Counted from the first letter of the stretch, positions 26,255-35,536 are shown. The stretch: 64,000 nucleotides of DNA from CANJBX01 sp035556735 (GCA_035556735.1 DATMFF010000005.1:186001-250000), one strand, 5' to 3'. The notes: generated by a model from the sequence alone, not told the origin. Numbers and translations: made by a program.

Positions 26255-26860
26255 TCAGTCGACCAGGTGCCGGGCACCGGCGCGGAAATAGTCGTACCCA
26301 GTATATAGAGTGAGGATCGCCGAGAGCCAGAGCAGCGTGATGCCTATCTCGGTGGTGTAAGGCAGAACGCGGTCCCCCGCTTCGCCCGCAATCAGAAAGC
26401 CGACCGCGAAGTTCTGCAGCAGCGTTTTCCATTTCGCGAGCTGGGTCACCGGCACACTGACGCGCAGCTCGGCGAGATATTCGCGCAGGCCCGACACCAA
26501 TATCTCCCGGCACAGGATGACGATTGCCGCCCACAGCGACCAGCCGCGGATGGTCCCGTCAGCGGCGAGCATCAGCAGCGCAGAGGACACGAGCAGCTTG
26601 TCGGCGATCGGATCGAGCATGCGGCCGAACGACGACTGCTGGCCCCAGCTCCGTGCGAGATAACCGTCGAGGATGTCGGTGAGCGCCGCCACGATGAAGA
26701 TGGTCATCGCGACCCAGCGCAGCCAAAGCCCGCCCTGCCAGATGTCCTGCCAGAACATGGCGGCGACGACTGCCGGGACCGCCGCGATGCGACCATAGGT
26801 CAGCATGTTGGGCAACGCGAAAGGGCGCGCGGGAAGTTGCCTCGTGGTGCTGACGTTCAT
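26255..26860 (-). CDS. pgsA: CDP-diacylglycerol-glycerol-3-phosphate 3-phosphatidyltransferase
   Basis: The 201-residue inner-membrane enzyme makes phosphatidylglycerol phosphate. It carries the CDP-alcohol phosphotransferase signature DG-x2-AR-x8-G-x3-D-x3-D beginning DILDGYLARSW, and has about five membrane helices. The ATG at 26860 gives MNVSTTRQLPARPFALPNMLTYGR, a normal PgsA start. It lies 64 bp downstream of uvrC. Confidence 0.94.
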   Translation of the reverse strand: MNVSTTRQLPARPFALPNMLTYGRIAAVPAVVAAMFWQDIWQGGLWLRWVAMTIFIVAALTDILDGYLARSWGQQSSFGRMLDPIADKLLVSSALLMLAADGTIRGWSLWAAIVILCREILVSGLREYLAELRVSVPVTQLAKWKTLLQNFAVGFLIAGEAGDRVLPYTTEIGITLLWLSAILTLYTGYDYFRAGARHLVD

Positions 26861-26924
26861 GGGGCTACAATTAGCGCCCGCCCTCCCCGGCAACAACCCC
26901 TCAATCCGCTGCAAATTGTGCGGA

Positions 26925-28949
26925 CTATTTACCGCTCTCGTGGAAGAAATCGTAGATTCGCCGTGCGGTTTCCGCATTGATCCCGGGGACATGCGCGAGA
27001 TCGTTGAGGGACGCGCGCTCGATCGCCTTGAGGGTCCCGAAATGGCGGAGCAGCGCCCGTTTGCGGGTCGGGCCGATGCCGGGGATCTCTTGCAGTCCCG
27101 CTTCACGGATGTCGCGGCGGCGCTTCTGGCGATGCGAGCCGATCGCAAAACGGTGGGCCTCGTCGCGCAGGCGTTGCACGAAATAGAGCACCGGGTCGCG
27201 CGGCGGCAGCTTGAACGATGGCCGGCCGACCGAAAAGAATGTCTCGCGACCGGCATCGCGGTCGGGGCCCTTGGCTATTCCGATCAGCGGCACGTCCGTA
27301 ACGCCTAGCGCACTCAATACCTCCTGCGCGGCGGCGACCTGCCCCTGGCCACCGTCGATGAGGACGAGGTCCGGCCACGGCGAGGCGCCCTCGGCCTCCT
27401 CATGCGCCGCCTCCCCCTCCGGCAGTGCGGCGGCCGGCCGCGGTCCTTCGCCGATCAGGCGCTTGAACCTGCGCGTCAGCACTTCGCGCATCATGCCGTA
27501 GTCGTCGCCCGGCGTGAGATCCTGCGACTTGATATTGAACTTGCGGTACTGGTTCTTGCGGAAGCCCTCCGGCCCGGCGACGACCATCGCGCCGACAGCG
27601 TTCGTGCCCTGGATGTGGCTGTTGTCGTAGATCTCGATACGCCGGGGCGCGCGCGCCAGCCCGAACGCCTGCGCGACTCCCGCCAGCAGACGCTGCTGAG
27701 AGGCCGTATCGGCCAGCTTGCGCGCAAGCGCCTCGCGCGCGTTAGCCGCAGCATGATCGACCACCAGTTTCTTCTCACCCCGGCGTGGCGTCGACACGGT
27801 GACCTTGTGTTCGCTCTTGATGCTGAGCGCCTCCGCGAGCAGCGCGGGATCATCGATCTGGTGCGACAACAGGATGCAGCTCGGGCAGGGCTTGTCGTCG
27901 TAGAACTGCGCCAGGAATTCGCCGAGGACTTCCGCGGCGGACAGCGAGCGGTCCGCCTTCGGAAAGTAGGCGCGATTGCCCCAATTCTGCCCGGCGCGGA
28001 AGAAGAAAACCTGGATGCAGGTAAAGCCCCCGTCCTGATGCGCGGCGAAGACGTCCGCCTCATCGATGCCACGCAGGTTGATGCCCTGCTGCGACTGGAT
28101 CGCGGAGAGCGCCGCCAGGCGGTCGCGCAGCAACGCCGCGCGCTCGAAGTCGAGCGAACCCGCGGCGTTGTCCATCTCCGCCGCGAGTTGCTCCTTCACC
28201 GCGCGGCTCTTCCCTCCCAGGAATGCCTTCGCTTCCCGCACCAGCTCCGCATAGCCGGTGTGCGAGATCTCGCCCGTGCACGGCGCCGAGCAGCGCTTGA
28301 TCTGGTGTAGCAGGCACGGCCGCGTGCGGCTTTCGTACACTGCGTCTGAGCAGGAGCGGATCAAAAATGCGCGTTCGAGCGCGGTGATCGTGCGATCGAC
28401 GGCCCATACGGAGGCGAACGGGCCGTAGTAATCGCCCTTGCGGTTTCGGGCACCACGATGCTTGCAAATCTGCGGTGCGACGTGGTCCCCGGTGAGCAGG
28501 ATATAAGGAAACGACTTGTCGTCACGCAGGAGCACGTTGAAGCGCGGGCGCAGCCGCTTGATCAGGTTGGCCTCGAGCAGCAGCGCTTCGGTCTCGGTCG
28601 ACGTCGTAACGAACTCGACGTTGGCGGTAACGGCGATCATCCGCGCTATGCGCGTGACGTGTCCGGTCGGCCGCGCATAGGCGAGAATGCGCTTCTTGAT
28701 GTTCTTGGCCTTGCCGACGTAGAGCACATCGCCGGACGAGGCGATCATGCGGTAGACGCCCGGCGCCGACGGCGCGAGCTTGGCCGCGCGGGAGATCGCC
28801 TCGCGTCCAGCCGCGAGACCCGCGACCTCGCTCGGCAAGTCGAATTCCGATTCGACTTCCGGCAGCGTCGACTCGTCCTCGTCCCGGCCCGGCGGCATCC
28901 CCTCGGGCTCAAGCACCGGATCGATGTTTTTCTTGGTGCTGTCGTCCAT
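26925..28949 (-). CDS. uvrC: Excinuclease ABC subunit C
   Basis: The 674-residue nucleotide-excision-repair nuclease has an N-terminal GIY-YIG domain (PGVYRMIASSGDVLYVGKAKNIKKRI), a Cys-rich segment (SRTRPCLLHQIKRCSAPCTG), a UVR motif (AEMDNAAGSLDFERAALLRDRL), an RNase H-like endonuclease domain (IEIYDNSHIQGTNAVGAMVV, LVLIDGGQGQ) and a C-terminal helix-hairpin-helix. I chose the ATG at 28949; the frame is open upstream but unlike the family. pgsA follows. Confidence 0.96.
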   Translation of the reverse strand: MDDSTKKNIDPVLEPEGMPPGRDEDESTLPEVESEFDLPSEVAGLAAGREAISRAAKLAPSAPGVYRMIASSGDVLYVGKAKNIKKRILAYARPTGHVTRIARMIAVTANVEFVTTSTETEALLLEANLIKRLRPRFNVLLRDDKSFPYILLTGDHVAPQICKHRGARNRKGDYYGPFASVWAVDRTITALERAFLIRSCSDAVYESRTRPCLLHQIKRCSAPCTGEISHTGYAELVREAKAFLGGKSRAVKEQLAAEMDNAAGSLDFERAALLRDRLAALSAIQSQQGINLRGIDEADVFAAHQDGGFTCIQVFFFRAGQNWGNRAYFPKADRSLSAAEVLGEFLAQFYDDKPCPSCILLSHQIDDPALLAEALSIKSEHKVTVSTPRRGEKKLVVDHAAANAREALARKLADTASQQRLLAGVAQAFGLARAPRRIEIYDNSHIQGTNAVGAMVVAGPEGFRKNQYRKFNIKSQDLTPGDDYGMMREVLTRRFKRLIGEGPRPAAALPEGEAAHEEAEGASPWPDLVLIDGGQGQVAAAQEVLSALGVTDVPLIGIAKGPDRDAGRETFFSVGRPSFKLPPRDPVLYFVQRLRDEAHRFAIGSHRQKRRRDIREAGLQEIPGIGPTRKRALLRHFGTLKAIERASLNDLAHVPGINAETARRIYDFFHESGK

Positions 28950-29040
28950 CACATCGACGTAAATAGTGCTGCCAACCGCCGCTGGCGAGGTATTCCGGAA
29001 GGCGCGCACGGCCCTTTCGGACCGCCTTGCGGCAACCCGT

Positions 29041-29808
29041 TCATTCCTCGATGCCGATGCTGTCGGGGGTCTGCCAGGCAATGTGCTGCCCGCCGTCGAC
29101 GGCAATCGTCACGCCGGTGACACTCGCCGCATTCGCAAGGTAGAGCACCGCGTCTGCGACATCCTGCGGGGTTGGCCCGCGCGCCAGCGGCAGCGTGCCG
29201 GCTTGGCGCGCGAACGCAGCAGCATCCTGCCGCGGGGACGGGAGCGTCGGTCCTGGCGCAACCGCATTGACACGGACATGTGGCGCGAGCGCCTGCGCCA
29301 GCGTCGTCGTCGCCGTATGCAGCGCACTCTTGGTCAGCGTGTAAGATACGAAGCGCGGCGTCGGCTTATAGACGCGCTGGTCGACGATGTTGACAATCGA
29401 GGCGCCGGCAGCACGCGGGGCCTGCACTGCAAACGCTTCGCTCAGGAACAACGGCGCGCGCAGGTTGACCGCAAATTGGCGGTCGAACACGTCGCGGTCC
29501 AGGCTGCCGATGTCGTCGGGCTCGAAAGCGCCGGCATTGTTGACCAAGAGCGTCAGCGTTCCGACTGCCCTGACCGCATCCGGCACGGCGCGCAGCACGG
29601 TCGCGTGATCGGCGAGATCACCGCAGATCACTGCGGCCCGACCGCCCTGCCCGACGATGTCGCGGCACAGCGCTTCCGCGGCGTCACGCGAGCGGTTCGC
29701 ATGGATGGCAACGCCATAGCCGGCGCACGCCAGCGCGCGCACGATGGCCTCGCCGATGCGGTGGCCGCCGCCAGTTACGAGTGCGGCGCGCGATAGGGTG
29801 TCGGTCAT
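29041..29808 (-). CDS. Short-chain reductase with pteridine-reductase-type motif
   Basis: The 255-residue SDR has TGGGHRIG at 12-19, the T-G-x3-R-x-G cofactor motif of pteridine reductases (PTR1/FolM type) rather than the classical TGxxxGxG. It has NNAGAFEP, a catalytic Y-x3-K in SYTLTKSALH and a C-terminal VTGVTIAVDGGQHI. This suggests reduction of dihydropterin or dihydrofolate, though the exact substrate is unproven. It lies 91 bp upstream of uvrC in the same direction. Confidence 0.82.
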   Translation of the reverse strand: MTDTLSRAALVTGGGHRIGEAIVRALACAGYGVAIHANRSRDAAEALCRDIVGQGGRAAVICGDLADHATVLRAVPDAVRAVGTLTLLVNNAGAFEPDDIGSLDRDVFDRQFAVNLRAPLFLSEAFAVQAPRAAGASIVNIVDQRVYKPTPRFVSYTLTKSALHTATTTLAQALAPHVRVNAVAPGPTLPSPRQDAAAFARQAGTLPLARGPTPQDVADAVLYLANAASVTGVTIAVDGGQHIAWQTPDSIGIEE

Positions 29809-30052
29809 GATGCGCTCTGCGAGTGTCTCCGCGTCTTGGGTAGCGTAAACGAAGTATCAATTCCGCGCATCGCGATACAGCGTTCCTTAGGCATATCGGC
29901 CGCCCCGCGATGCGCCCTTTACAGACGCTTAACCTCAACCTTGCGATAAAATTTACCGAAGTTTTGACGGTATCCGTCCCGGTGCAGGCCTGCGCGATGC
30001 GTGGGGAAGACCCGCCTCGGTCAGACCGAAAGAAATTCGTGTGGAGAGTGGA

Positions 30053-30661
30053 ATGATGAAGAAGCTCGTCCTGACCAGCCTGCTGGCGGCATCCGTCAGC
30101 GCCGCCTCCGCAAGCGCTGCCGATCTCTCGCGCGGATACCTGGCGCCGGCTCCCTATTCAGCGTTCAGTTGGGCGGGGGCTTATGTGGGGGCGAATCTCG
30201 GCTATCAGTTCACCACCGTACACAATAGCGGCGCCGATCCCCACGGATTCATGGGCGGCGCGCAGCTTGGATATAATTGGCAGAACGACCAGTTCGTGTA
30301 TGGCGTGGAAGGCGACCTGCAGTTCTCGAATGCCGACGGCACGGCGGGCGGCGCCAAATTCCTCAATCCCTGGTTCGGCACGGTGCGCGGCCGCGCCGGG
30401 TTCGCCATGAACAACATTCTGCTCTACGGCACCGGCGGCCTCGCCTTCGGCGAGGGCAAGGTGGAGGCCGGCGGGTCGGAATCGCACTCTCACTTCGGCT
30501 GGACGGCAGGCGCCGGGGCCGAGGTTGCGCTCGCGCCGCATTGGTCCGCCCGCGTCGAATACCTGTTCGTCAACCTCACCGACGAGCGCTATGCGCTCAC
30601 CGGCCTCGAGCATGACTTCGAGTCGAGCCTGCTGCGTTTCGGGTTCAACTATCGCTTTTGA
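30053..30661 (+). CDS. Outer-membrane beta-barrel protein (Omp25/31-like)
   Basis: The 202-residue protein starts with a signal peptide cut near ASAADL. It then has alternating amphipathic strands typical of small rhizobial porin-like barrels (FSWAGAYVGANLGYQF, GAQLGYNWQNDQFVYGVEGDLQFS, FGTVRGRAGFAMNNILLYGTGGLAFG, WSARVEYLFVNL) and ends SSLLRFGFNYRF with a terminal Phe, a BAM signal. The first of two adjacent ATGs is annotated; GGAG lies upstream. A terminator follows. Confidence 0.9.
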   Translation: MMKKLVLTSLLAASVSAASASAADLSRGYLAPAPYSAFSWAGAYVGANLGYQFTTVHNSGADPHGFMGGAQLGYNWQNDQFVYGVEGDLQFSNADGTAGGAKFLNPWFGTVRGRAGFAMNNILLYGTGGLAFGEGKVEAGGSESHSHFGWTAGAGAEVALAPHWSARVEYLFVNLTDERYALTGLEHDFESSLLRFGFNYRF

Positions 30662-30684
30662 AGCTGCGCATGCACGCCGCGGTG

Positions 30685-30718
30685 GAGGCCGGACCCGTGC
30701 AACGAGTCCGGCCTCTTT
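30685..30718 (+). terminator. Rho-independent terminator after the beta-barrel gene
   Basis: A perfect 10-bp stem, GAGGCCGGAC (30685-30694) and GTCCGGCCTC (30706-30715), is followed by TTT. It begins 24 bp after the stop. Confidence 0.85.
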
Positions 30719-31172
30719 GCGTTGAGTGTCGTCGCGCAGCGGCCGATACTGCCGCGCTTATACCGCCACGCCGACGCGCTCAGAACTGAAGCGCGAACCT
30801 CTGCGGAACAGGTGAGAACCGATATGTTTTCGCCATGTAATTCGGCCGGCGGGAACATGTCGTGATGCGAACAATCCGGCAATGGCGTGCGCCGCGCGCT
30901 CGCCTATACAATGATTGAACGCGCAAACCATTAAGCGTGGTGGCTGCGGCACGCGTGAATGCATGCCGAATACTGAGCGTGCATCGAAGCTCGCGCCATC
31001 AAGCGCGGCCACGTCGATTGCGCGGCGTCGCGATCGGCAAGGAGCACGCTACCGCACAAGCAAATGGAAGAGATGCGCTGTCTCCGCAGCGCAGGTATCG
31101 ATGCACACGTCGCATGCAATGTCGCGCGCTGACGCGCGCTCAGCACCCCCGGATCTGATCGGATGCGCTGCG
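30719..31172. other. Gene-free stretch
   Basis: I see no convincing coding frame or RNA gene here. The adjoining 31173-31221 holds two hairpins listed with the cold-shock gene. Confidence 0.4.
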
Positions 31173-31221
31173 CGTTGCCTGCGGCAACGGAAAGTCAGGG
31201 CACGACCCGTTCGGTCGCGCC
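31173..31221 (-). terminator. Two hairpins downstream of the cold-shock gene
   Basis: Reading the minus strand after the stop, a 9-bp stem GGCGCGACC/GGTCGTGCC with a GAACG loop (31199-31221) is followed by a 7-bp stem CGTTGCC/GGCAACG with a 3-base loop (31173-31189). The T-tract is weak, so this may be a terminator or a 3' processing or stability element. Confidence 0.5.
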
Positions 31222-31238
31222 GGATCTCTCGACGGATG

Positions 31239-31454
31239 TCAGCCCTGGATGACCAGGTTGACGGCCTTCGGCCCCTTGCCCTTCTTGTCAGGCTCGACAT
31301 CGAAGCTGATGCGCTGACCCTCGTTCAGCGACTTGAGCCCTGCGCGTTCCACGGCAGTGATATGTACAAAAACATCTCGCCCGCCATCGTCCGGCTTGAT
31401 AAAGCCGTAGCCACGCTCACCATTAAAAAACTTGACCGTACCGGTCATTGCCAT
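31239..31454 (-). CDS. CspA-family cold-shock protein
   Basis: This 71-residue single cold-shock domain has RNP1 (RGYGFIKP) and RNP2 (VFVHI) motifs and ends KGPKAVNLVIQ. It binds single-stranded nucleic acid as an RNA chaperone. AAGGAG lies 6 bases before the ATG at 31454; a second Met two codons later is possible. The nearly 200-bp upstream gap to rlmJ leaves room for a regulated leader. Confidence 0.95.
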   Translation of the reverse strand: MAMTGTVKFFNGERGYGFIKPDDGGRDVFVHITAVERAGLKSLNEGQRISFDVEPDKKGKGPKAVNLVIQG

Positions 31455-31653
31455 CGGGAAACTCCTTCCCCACGGTTGCCCGCCGTGCGCCGCACAGCGC
31501 CCGGCTCGGCCGGACATTCGCAAACGGGGAAAGCGTCAGCCAAAACGGCCTCAGTCAACTCCGCCGGCCCCCCAAAGGAGGCGGAACGTCTAAGCCCCTG
31601 TGATCAGGTTAACACAGGCGTTGCCACTGAAAAGAGGCGACAAGCCCTCGGCG

Positions 31654-32499
31654 CTAGATTTTGTCGCTCAGGGTCTCGATCACCGTTTGACCTGATGTCT
31701 CACATTGCAGTGCAGCGAGAAGCCCGGGCAGCAACACTCCCAGGTCGTCGGCCAGCCGCCAAGGCGGATTGATGATGATCAGGCCCGATCCGGTGAACCG
31801 GCCCGGCTGGTTTGGCGCGACGTGCAACTCGGTGCGCAACATCTTCCCCATGCCGGTCTGCCGCAGCCGCCGTATGAACGGGAATGAAGCCATCCCTTTG
31901 ATCGGATACCAGACCGCGTAGACGCCGGTGGCCCATTTGCGGTGAGCGTCCTGGAGGCGCGGCACCAGCTTCTCAAATTCCTCGGGATCTTCGTAAGGCG
32001 GGTCGATCAGCACGAGGCCGCGGCGCTCCTTCGGGGGGACGTAGGCCTTGAGCGCCTGCCATCCATCGAGCGCGACCGCCTTGGCCCGGCGATCCCGACG
32101 CAGCCGGTCGGCAAGGCCGGCCGCCGCACGCGGCTCGAGCTCGCAGGCCACCAGCCGGTCTTGCGCGCGCATGATCGCCAGCGCGACCAGAGGAGAGCCC
32201 GGATAGAGCTTGATCTTGCCGCCCGGATTGAGCGCGAGGACCGCGTCGAGATATGGCGCCACCAGCCCGCGCAGATCCTGCGGCAGGTCGGCTGCCGCCA
32301 GCCGGCCGATGCCGCCGCGCCATTCGCCCGTGCGGCTCGCCTGCTCACCGCCGAGGTCATAGAGGCCGGCGCCGGCATGGGTGTCGATTACCCGGAACGG
32401 CTGCGGCTTCTCCGACAGGTGCACCAGGATGCGCGCCAGCACCGCGTGCTTGAAGACGTCGGCGAAATTGCCGGCATGGAAAGCGTGTCGGTAGTTCAT
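31654..32499 (-). CDS. rlmJ: 23S rRNA (adenine-2030-N6)-methyltransferase RlmJ
   Basis: The 281-residue enzyme begins MNYRHAFHAGNFADVFKHAVL, a hallmark of RlmJ. It has DTHAGAGLYDL for SAM binding and the catalytic DPPY in LVLIDPPYEDP. It methylates A2030 of 23S rRNA in the cytoplasm. The length and start match the family. Confidence 0.95.
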   Translation of the reverse strand: MNYRHAFHAGNFADVFKHAVLARILVHLSEKPQPFRVIDTHAGAGLYDLGGEQASRTGEWRGGIGRLAAADLPQDLRGLVAPYLDAVLALNPGGKIKLYPGSPLVALAIMRAQDRLVACELEPRAAAGLADRLRRDRRAKAVALDGWQALKAYVPPKERRGLVLIDPPYEDPEEFEKLVPRLQDAHRKWATGVYAVWYPIKGMASFPFIRRLRQTGMGKMLRTELHVAPNQPGRFTGSGLIIINPPWRLADDLGVLLPGLLAALQCETSGQTVIETLSDKI

Positions 32500-32560
32500 C
32501 GGGCCTGCGGTTCGATGCGAGCGCGGCCGCCGGGGGCGGCGGCGCCGCGGGAGAATAGCG

Positions 32561-32595
32561 CATGACGGGGCGGACGCGTGGTCCGCCCCGTCATG
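32561..32595 (-). terminator. Perfect 15-bp hairpin after the RNase T2 gene
   Basis: CATGACGGGGCGGAC (32561-32575) pairs perfectly with GTCCGCCCCGTCATG (32581-32595), with a 5-base loop. It lies downstream of the minus-strand RNase T2 gene and before rlmJ. No clear T-run follows on either strand, so factor-dependent or bidirectional termination is possible. Confidence 0.6.
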
Positions 32596-32681
32596 AGGGC
32601 AGGCAATGGCAGGCCTGCGAGAGATTTTGGAGGGAGTATGAGAGGAGGTTTGCCGGCGGCCTGGCCCGCGCGCCGGCGGCC

Positions 32682-33554
32682 TTACTCGCGCGCCGGCGTC
32701 GCAGTCACGGGAGACGTCGCGGGTGACGCACCCGCGGGCGTGGCAGTCGCGGGAGACGGCCCGGCGGGGGCCCCGCTCGCGGCCGCCGCGCCGCCCGTCG
32801 GGGAGCCACCCGCGGGCGCCGCGCTCTCGGCGGTGGCGCTCGCGGCGCTGGCCTGCGAGCGCCGCACCGGCGGCATCACCAGCTTGTCGCGCCGGCAGGT
32901 GCGGCGGTTCACCTCGGCGCAATCCTGGAATTGCAGATCCTTGGTCATGCAGATGCGCACCTCGTGCAGGCGGCGGCTGTCGCAGCCGACGGCGATGGCC
33001 GCGCGGCTCAACCCCGGATTGGCTTTCACGAACGCCTCCTCCACCTCGTCCGGCGTCACCGTGAGCGGGTCATGCAGGTCGAGGAACTGCTCGGGAACCT
33101 TCACCGCCGCACGCGCCTTGCGCACCTCGTCAAAATAAGCGCGCGGCGCGAAGCCCGAGCAGGTGCCGTGACGGCTCCACTGGCGGAAGATCAGGCGCGT
33201 GCTCGGCATCAGGTCGAGCATCGAGGAGACGATCCCGCGGTCGAGCTTGGGGGCGGGGCGCTGGCAATACTCGGGAAATCCGCGCTCGTACTGCGGCCAC
33301 AGTCCATGCACCACGAAGGCGAATGGACGCTCGCCGCACTGCTCGCGCTGGGTCACGCGACCGCCGTTGCGGGCTGCGCTCACCTCGCAATAGGAGGGCG
33401 ACCACGACAGCGTCAGGACATAGAAGTCGAACTTACCGGGCTCATTCTGGCGCGCGTCCTGTGCCGGGACGCCCGAGACGGTGAGCGCCAGCACGAAAAC
33501 GACGGCTGCGGACAGGGCCGCGCGCGGCCAGATCGCGGACAGAACTCGAGACAT
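32682..33554 (-). CDS. Secreted ribonuclease T2 family protein
   Basis: The 290-residue protein has a signal peptide (cleavage near VPAQD) and both RNase T2 active-site blocks: HGLWP at 83-87 and SRHGTC at 127-132. RNase T2 cleaves RNA through 2',3'-cyclic intermediates, typically in the periplasm or outside the cell. The last 55 or so residues are a low-complexity Ala/Pro/Ser/Thr tail of unknown function. GAGGGGGC precedes the ATG at 33554. It lies upstream of rlmJ in the same direction. Confidence 0.9.
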   Translation of the reverse strand: MSRVLSAIWPRAALSAAVVFVLALTVSGVPAQDARQNEPGKFDFYVLTLSWSPSYCEVSAARNGGRVTQREQCGERPFAFVVHGLWPQYERGFPEYCQRPAPKLDRGIVSSMLDLMPSTRLIFRQWSRHGTCSGFAPRAYFDEVRKARAAVKVPEQFLDLHDPLTVTPDEVEEAFVKANPGLSRAAIAVGCDSRRLHEVRICMTKDLQFQDCAEVNRRTCRRDKLVMPPVRRSQASAASATAESAAPAGGSPTGGAAAASGAPAGPSPATATPAGASPATSPVTATPARE

Positions 33555-33655
33555 GGAACGCCCCCTCGACATGGGTGTGAACAACCCCGGGAGGCTACCA
33601 CGCTACCAGAACATTTCAAGAACAAATTACGGCGACGCCGGCGACCCGGTCGAAG

Positions 33656-34135
33656 CTACGGCCGCGCCGCCTTGCAGGCGGGATTGTAGGCCCAGTTGCG
33701 GTCGAGGCCGACGACGCACCATTCCACGCCCCAGGTGACACCGATGATGCCGGTATCCTCACCGATCGAATAATAGATCGGCCGCCGCGTGCCGTCGCTG
33801 ATCAAGGCATAGCCGCTGCAGAAGCGGCGCGGAATCGACGCATAGGTCCAGGGGCGCATCGCGCGCTCGCGGACGCCCTCGATCCCGGCGATCTGCAGGT
33901 TCGACTGCCAGAACTGGCGCTCCTTCTCGCCGAATCGGGCGGCGATCTTGGAGGCGACCCACGGGTCGTGGCAGAGCGGAACCACGGCCTCGTAGCGCGG
34001 ACCGGACAGACCGAAATTCAGCTCGAGCCAGTTGGCCGCGCGAACCTCGCCGCCGCCAAGGAGCGCGAGCAGGACAAGCACGAGCGCGCCGAGCTGCGCG
34101 ACGCCGAGACGTGAAGAGGCCAAGAATCGACGCAT
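33656..34135 (-). CDS. Exported hypothetical protein
   Basis: This 159-residue protein has an N-terminal signal-like segment (residues 12-33, ending VRAANW) and a mature part with several Trp and Tyr residues and Cys (LCHDPW, RRFCSGYAL, GVEWCVVGLDRNWAYNPAC). I know of similar proteins annotated as hypothetical in Bradyrhizobium relatives but no function. It lies about 100 bp upstream of the RNase T2 gene and is probably periplasmic. Confidence 0.65.
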   Translation of the reverse strand: MRRFLASSRLGVAQLGALVLVLLALLGGGEVRAANWLELNFGLSGPRYEAVVPLCHDPWVASKIAARFGEKERQFWQSNLQIAGIEGVRERAMRPWTYASIPRRFCSGYALISDGTRRPIYYSIGEDTGIIGVTWGVEWCVVGLDRNWAYNPACKAARP

Positions 34136-34257
34136 GACAGCACCCCAGTGGTGCGCGCACGGTGCCAAGCGTGCCGCGCGGGGTCAAGGGTGAGCCGGCC
34201 TGTGCCGCCCGCATGGGCGCGCGGCTCGCGTGAATCCCTCAAGGCGTTGCAGCCGGG

Positions 34258-35019
34258 TCACTGCCGCCAATCGCCCAGGACCGCCTGCACGACTGAAAGC
34301 GCCGCCACCGCCGCAGTGTCGGCGCGCAGGATGCGCGGCCCGAGCGCAAGCCGCAGAACGCGCGGGCGTGCCAGCAGCAGCTTGCGCTCGTCCTCGGAAA
34401 AGCCGCCCTCGGGCCCCACCAGCACCGCCAGCGGCAACGGCGGCTGTCCCGGGGCGGGCGCGATCGCGGCGAGCGCCGAGACCGGGTCGGCGTGCTCGGC
34501 GGCTTCGTCGCAGAAGATCAGCAGCCGCTCCGGCGCCATCCCCGCAAGCGCGCGCTCGAGCGGCTGCGGATCGGCGACATCGGGCAGTGAGATGATGCCG
34601 CACTGCTCTGCCGCTTCGACGACATTGGCGCGCATGCGATCGAGATTGACGCGCTCGGCCTGGGTATGGCGCGTGATCACGGGCGCCAATCGCGAGGCGC
34701 CCATCTCGACCGCCTTCTGCACCATGTAGTCGAGGCGCGCGCGCTTGAGCGGCGCGAAGAGATAATGAAGATCGTTCGCGCGAGCCTGCGCGCGCGTGCG
34801 TTCGCTCACCGCGAGCGCCGCGGATTTCTTCGAGGGCCGCACGAGCTCCGTCCGCCACTCGCCGTCGCGGCCGTTGAACACGAGGACGCCGTCGCCCGGC
34901 TCCAGACGCAGCACGTCGACGAGATAATGCTGCTGCGCGGCGGCAAGCGGCAGCACGGTTCCTTCGCTCAGCGGGTGATCGACGAACAGGCGGGGACTGC
35001 GGAAATCATAGCGCGGCAT
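34258..35019 (-). CDS. rsmE: 16S rRNA (uracil-1498-N3)-methyltransferase
   Basis: The 253-residue SPOUT methyltransferase starts MPRYDFRSPRLFVDHPLSEG with an RNA-binding PUA-like N-domain. It has VGPEGGFSEDE, the knot-region cofactor loop, and LRLALGPRILRADTAAVAAL near the end. It methylates U1498 of 16S rRNA. The ATG at 35019 gives the normal N-terminus. Confidence 0.94.
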   Translation of the reverse strand: MPRYDFRSPRLFVDHPLSEGTVLPLAAAQQHYLVDVLRLEPGDGVLVFNGRDGEWRTELVRPSKKSAALAVSERTRAQARANDLHYLFAPLKRARLDYMVQKAVEMGASRLAPVITRHTQAERVNLDRMRANVVEAAEQCGIISLPDVADPQPLERALAGMAPERLLIFCDEAAEHADPVSALAAIAPAPGQPPLPLAVLVGPEGGFSEDERKLLLARPRVLRLALGPRILRADTAAVAALSVVQAVLGDWRQ

Positions 35020-35178
35020 CGCGCGCAGTAGACCGTTCGCGCGACGTTTTGTCCATGCAACCGATGGCATCGTACATGGCTGCCCATGACTACGAAGATG
35101 CCGCATAACAAATCCGCGATGGAGAGAACCCCTCGTGCTGCAGTGCGTTAACGGACGTAGCAACACGAGGAGCAAGAT

Positions 35179-35481
35179 ATGACGAACAAGATGATGATGC
35201 TGATCGCAGCAGGCGCGATGGCCGCCGCAACCGCGGTCGGTCCGGCGCAAGCGCGCAGCTTCACCACCGACCCGGATGCGACGATGCACGAGCAGCAGAA
35301 GCTCGGACCGAACGAAGTGACGACGCAGCTCTGGGGCGGCGGATTCGTGACCCAGAAGGTTCCGCCTGCGGGCTACATGTACGGCCCGGCTTACGGCTCC
35401 GCCTATGGCGCCCCGAGCTACGGCTACGGGTACGGATACGAGCCCGGTTACATGGGCGGCCCGATGGGCCCGCGCTGGTAA
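35179..35481 (+). CDS. Small exported Gly/Tyr-rich protein
   Basis: This encodes 100 residues: a signal peptide (MTNKMMMLIAAGAMAAATAVGPAQA) and a mature peptide rich in Tyr, Gly, Pro and Ala (YGYGYGYEPGYMGG). ACGAGGAG lies 7 bases before the ATG. The composition resembles secreted or cell-surface peptides but no family is recognised. A hairpin follows the stop. Confidence 0.65.
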   Translation: MTNKMMMLIAAGAMAAATAVGPAQARSFTTDPDATMHEQQKLGPNEVTTQLWGGGFVTQKVPPAGYMYGPAYGSAYGAPSYGYGYGYEPGYMGGPMGPRW

Positions 35482-35505
35482 CCGGCGTTCCTGCGCTGCA
35501 AGGTT

Positions 35506-35536
35506 GAAACGCTTCCCGCTCCGCGGGGAGCGTTTC
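35506..35536 (+). terminator. Hairpin after the small exported protein
   Basis: GAAACGCTTCCC (35506-35517) pairs with GGGGAGCGTTTC (35525-35536) with one G-U pair and a 7-base loop. No T-run follows. Confidence 0.55.

Noticed and set aside
26255..27256. The pgsA frame open into uvrC, suggesting a longer protein
   Set aside because: The upstream part overlaps the uvrC coding region and lacks family similarity. The ATG at 26860 gives a normal PgsA.
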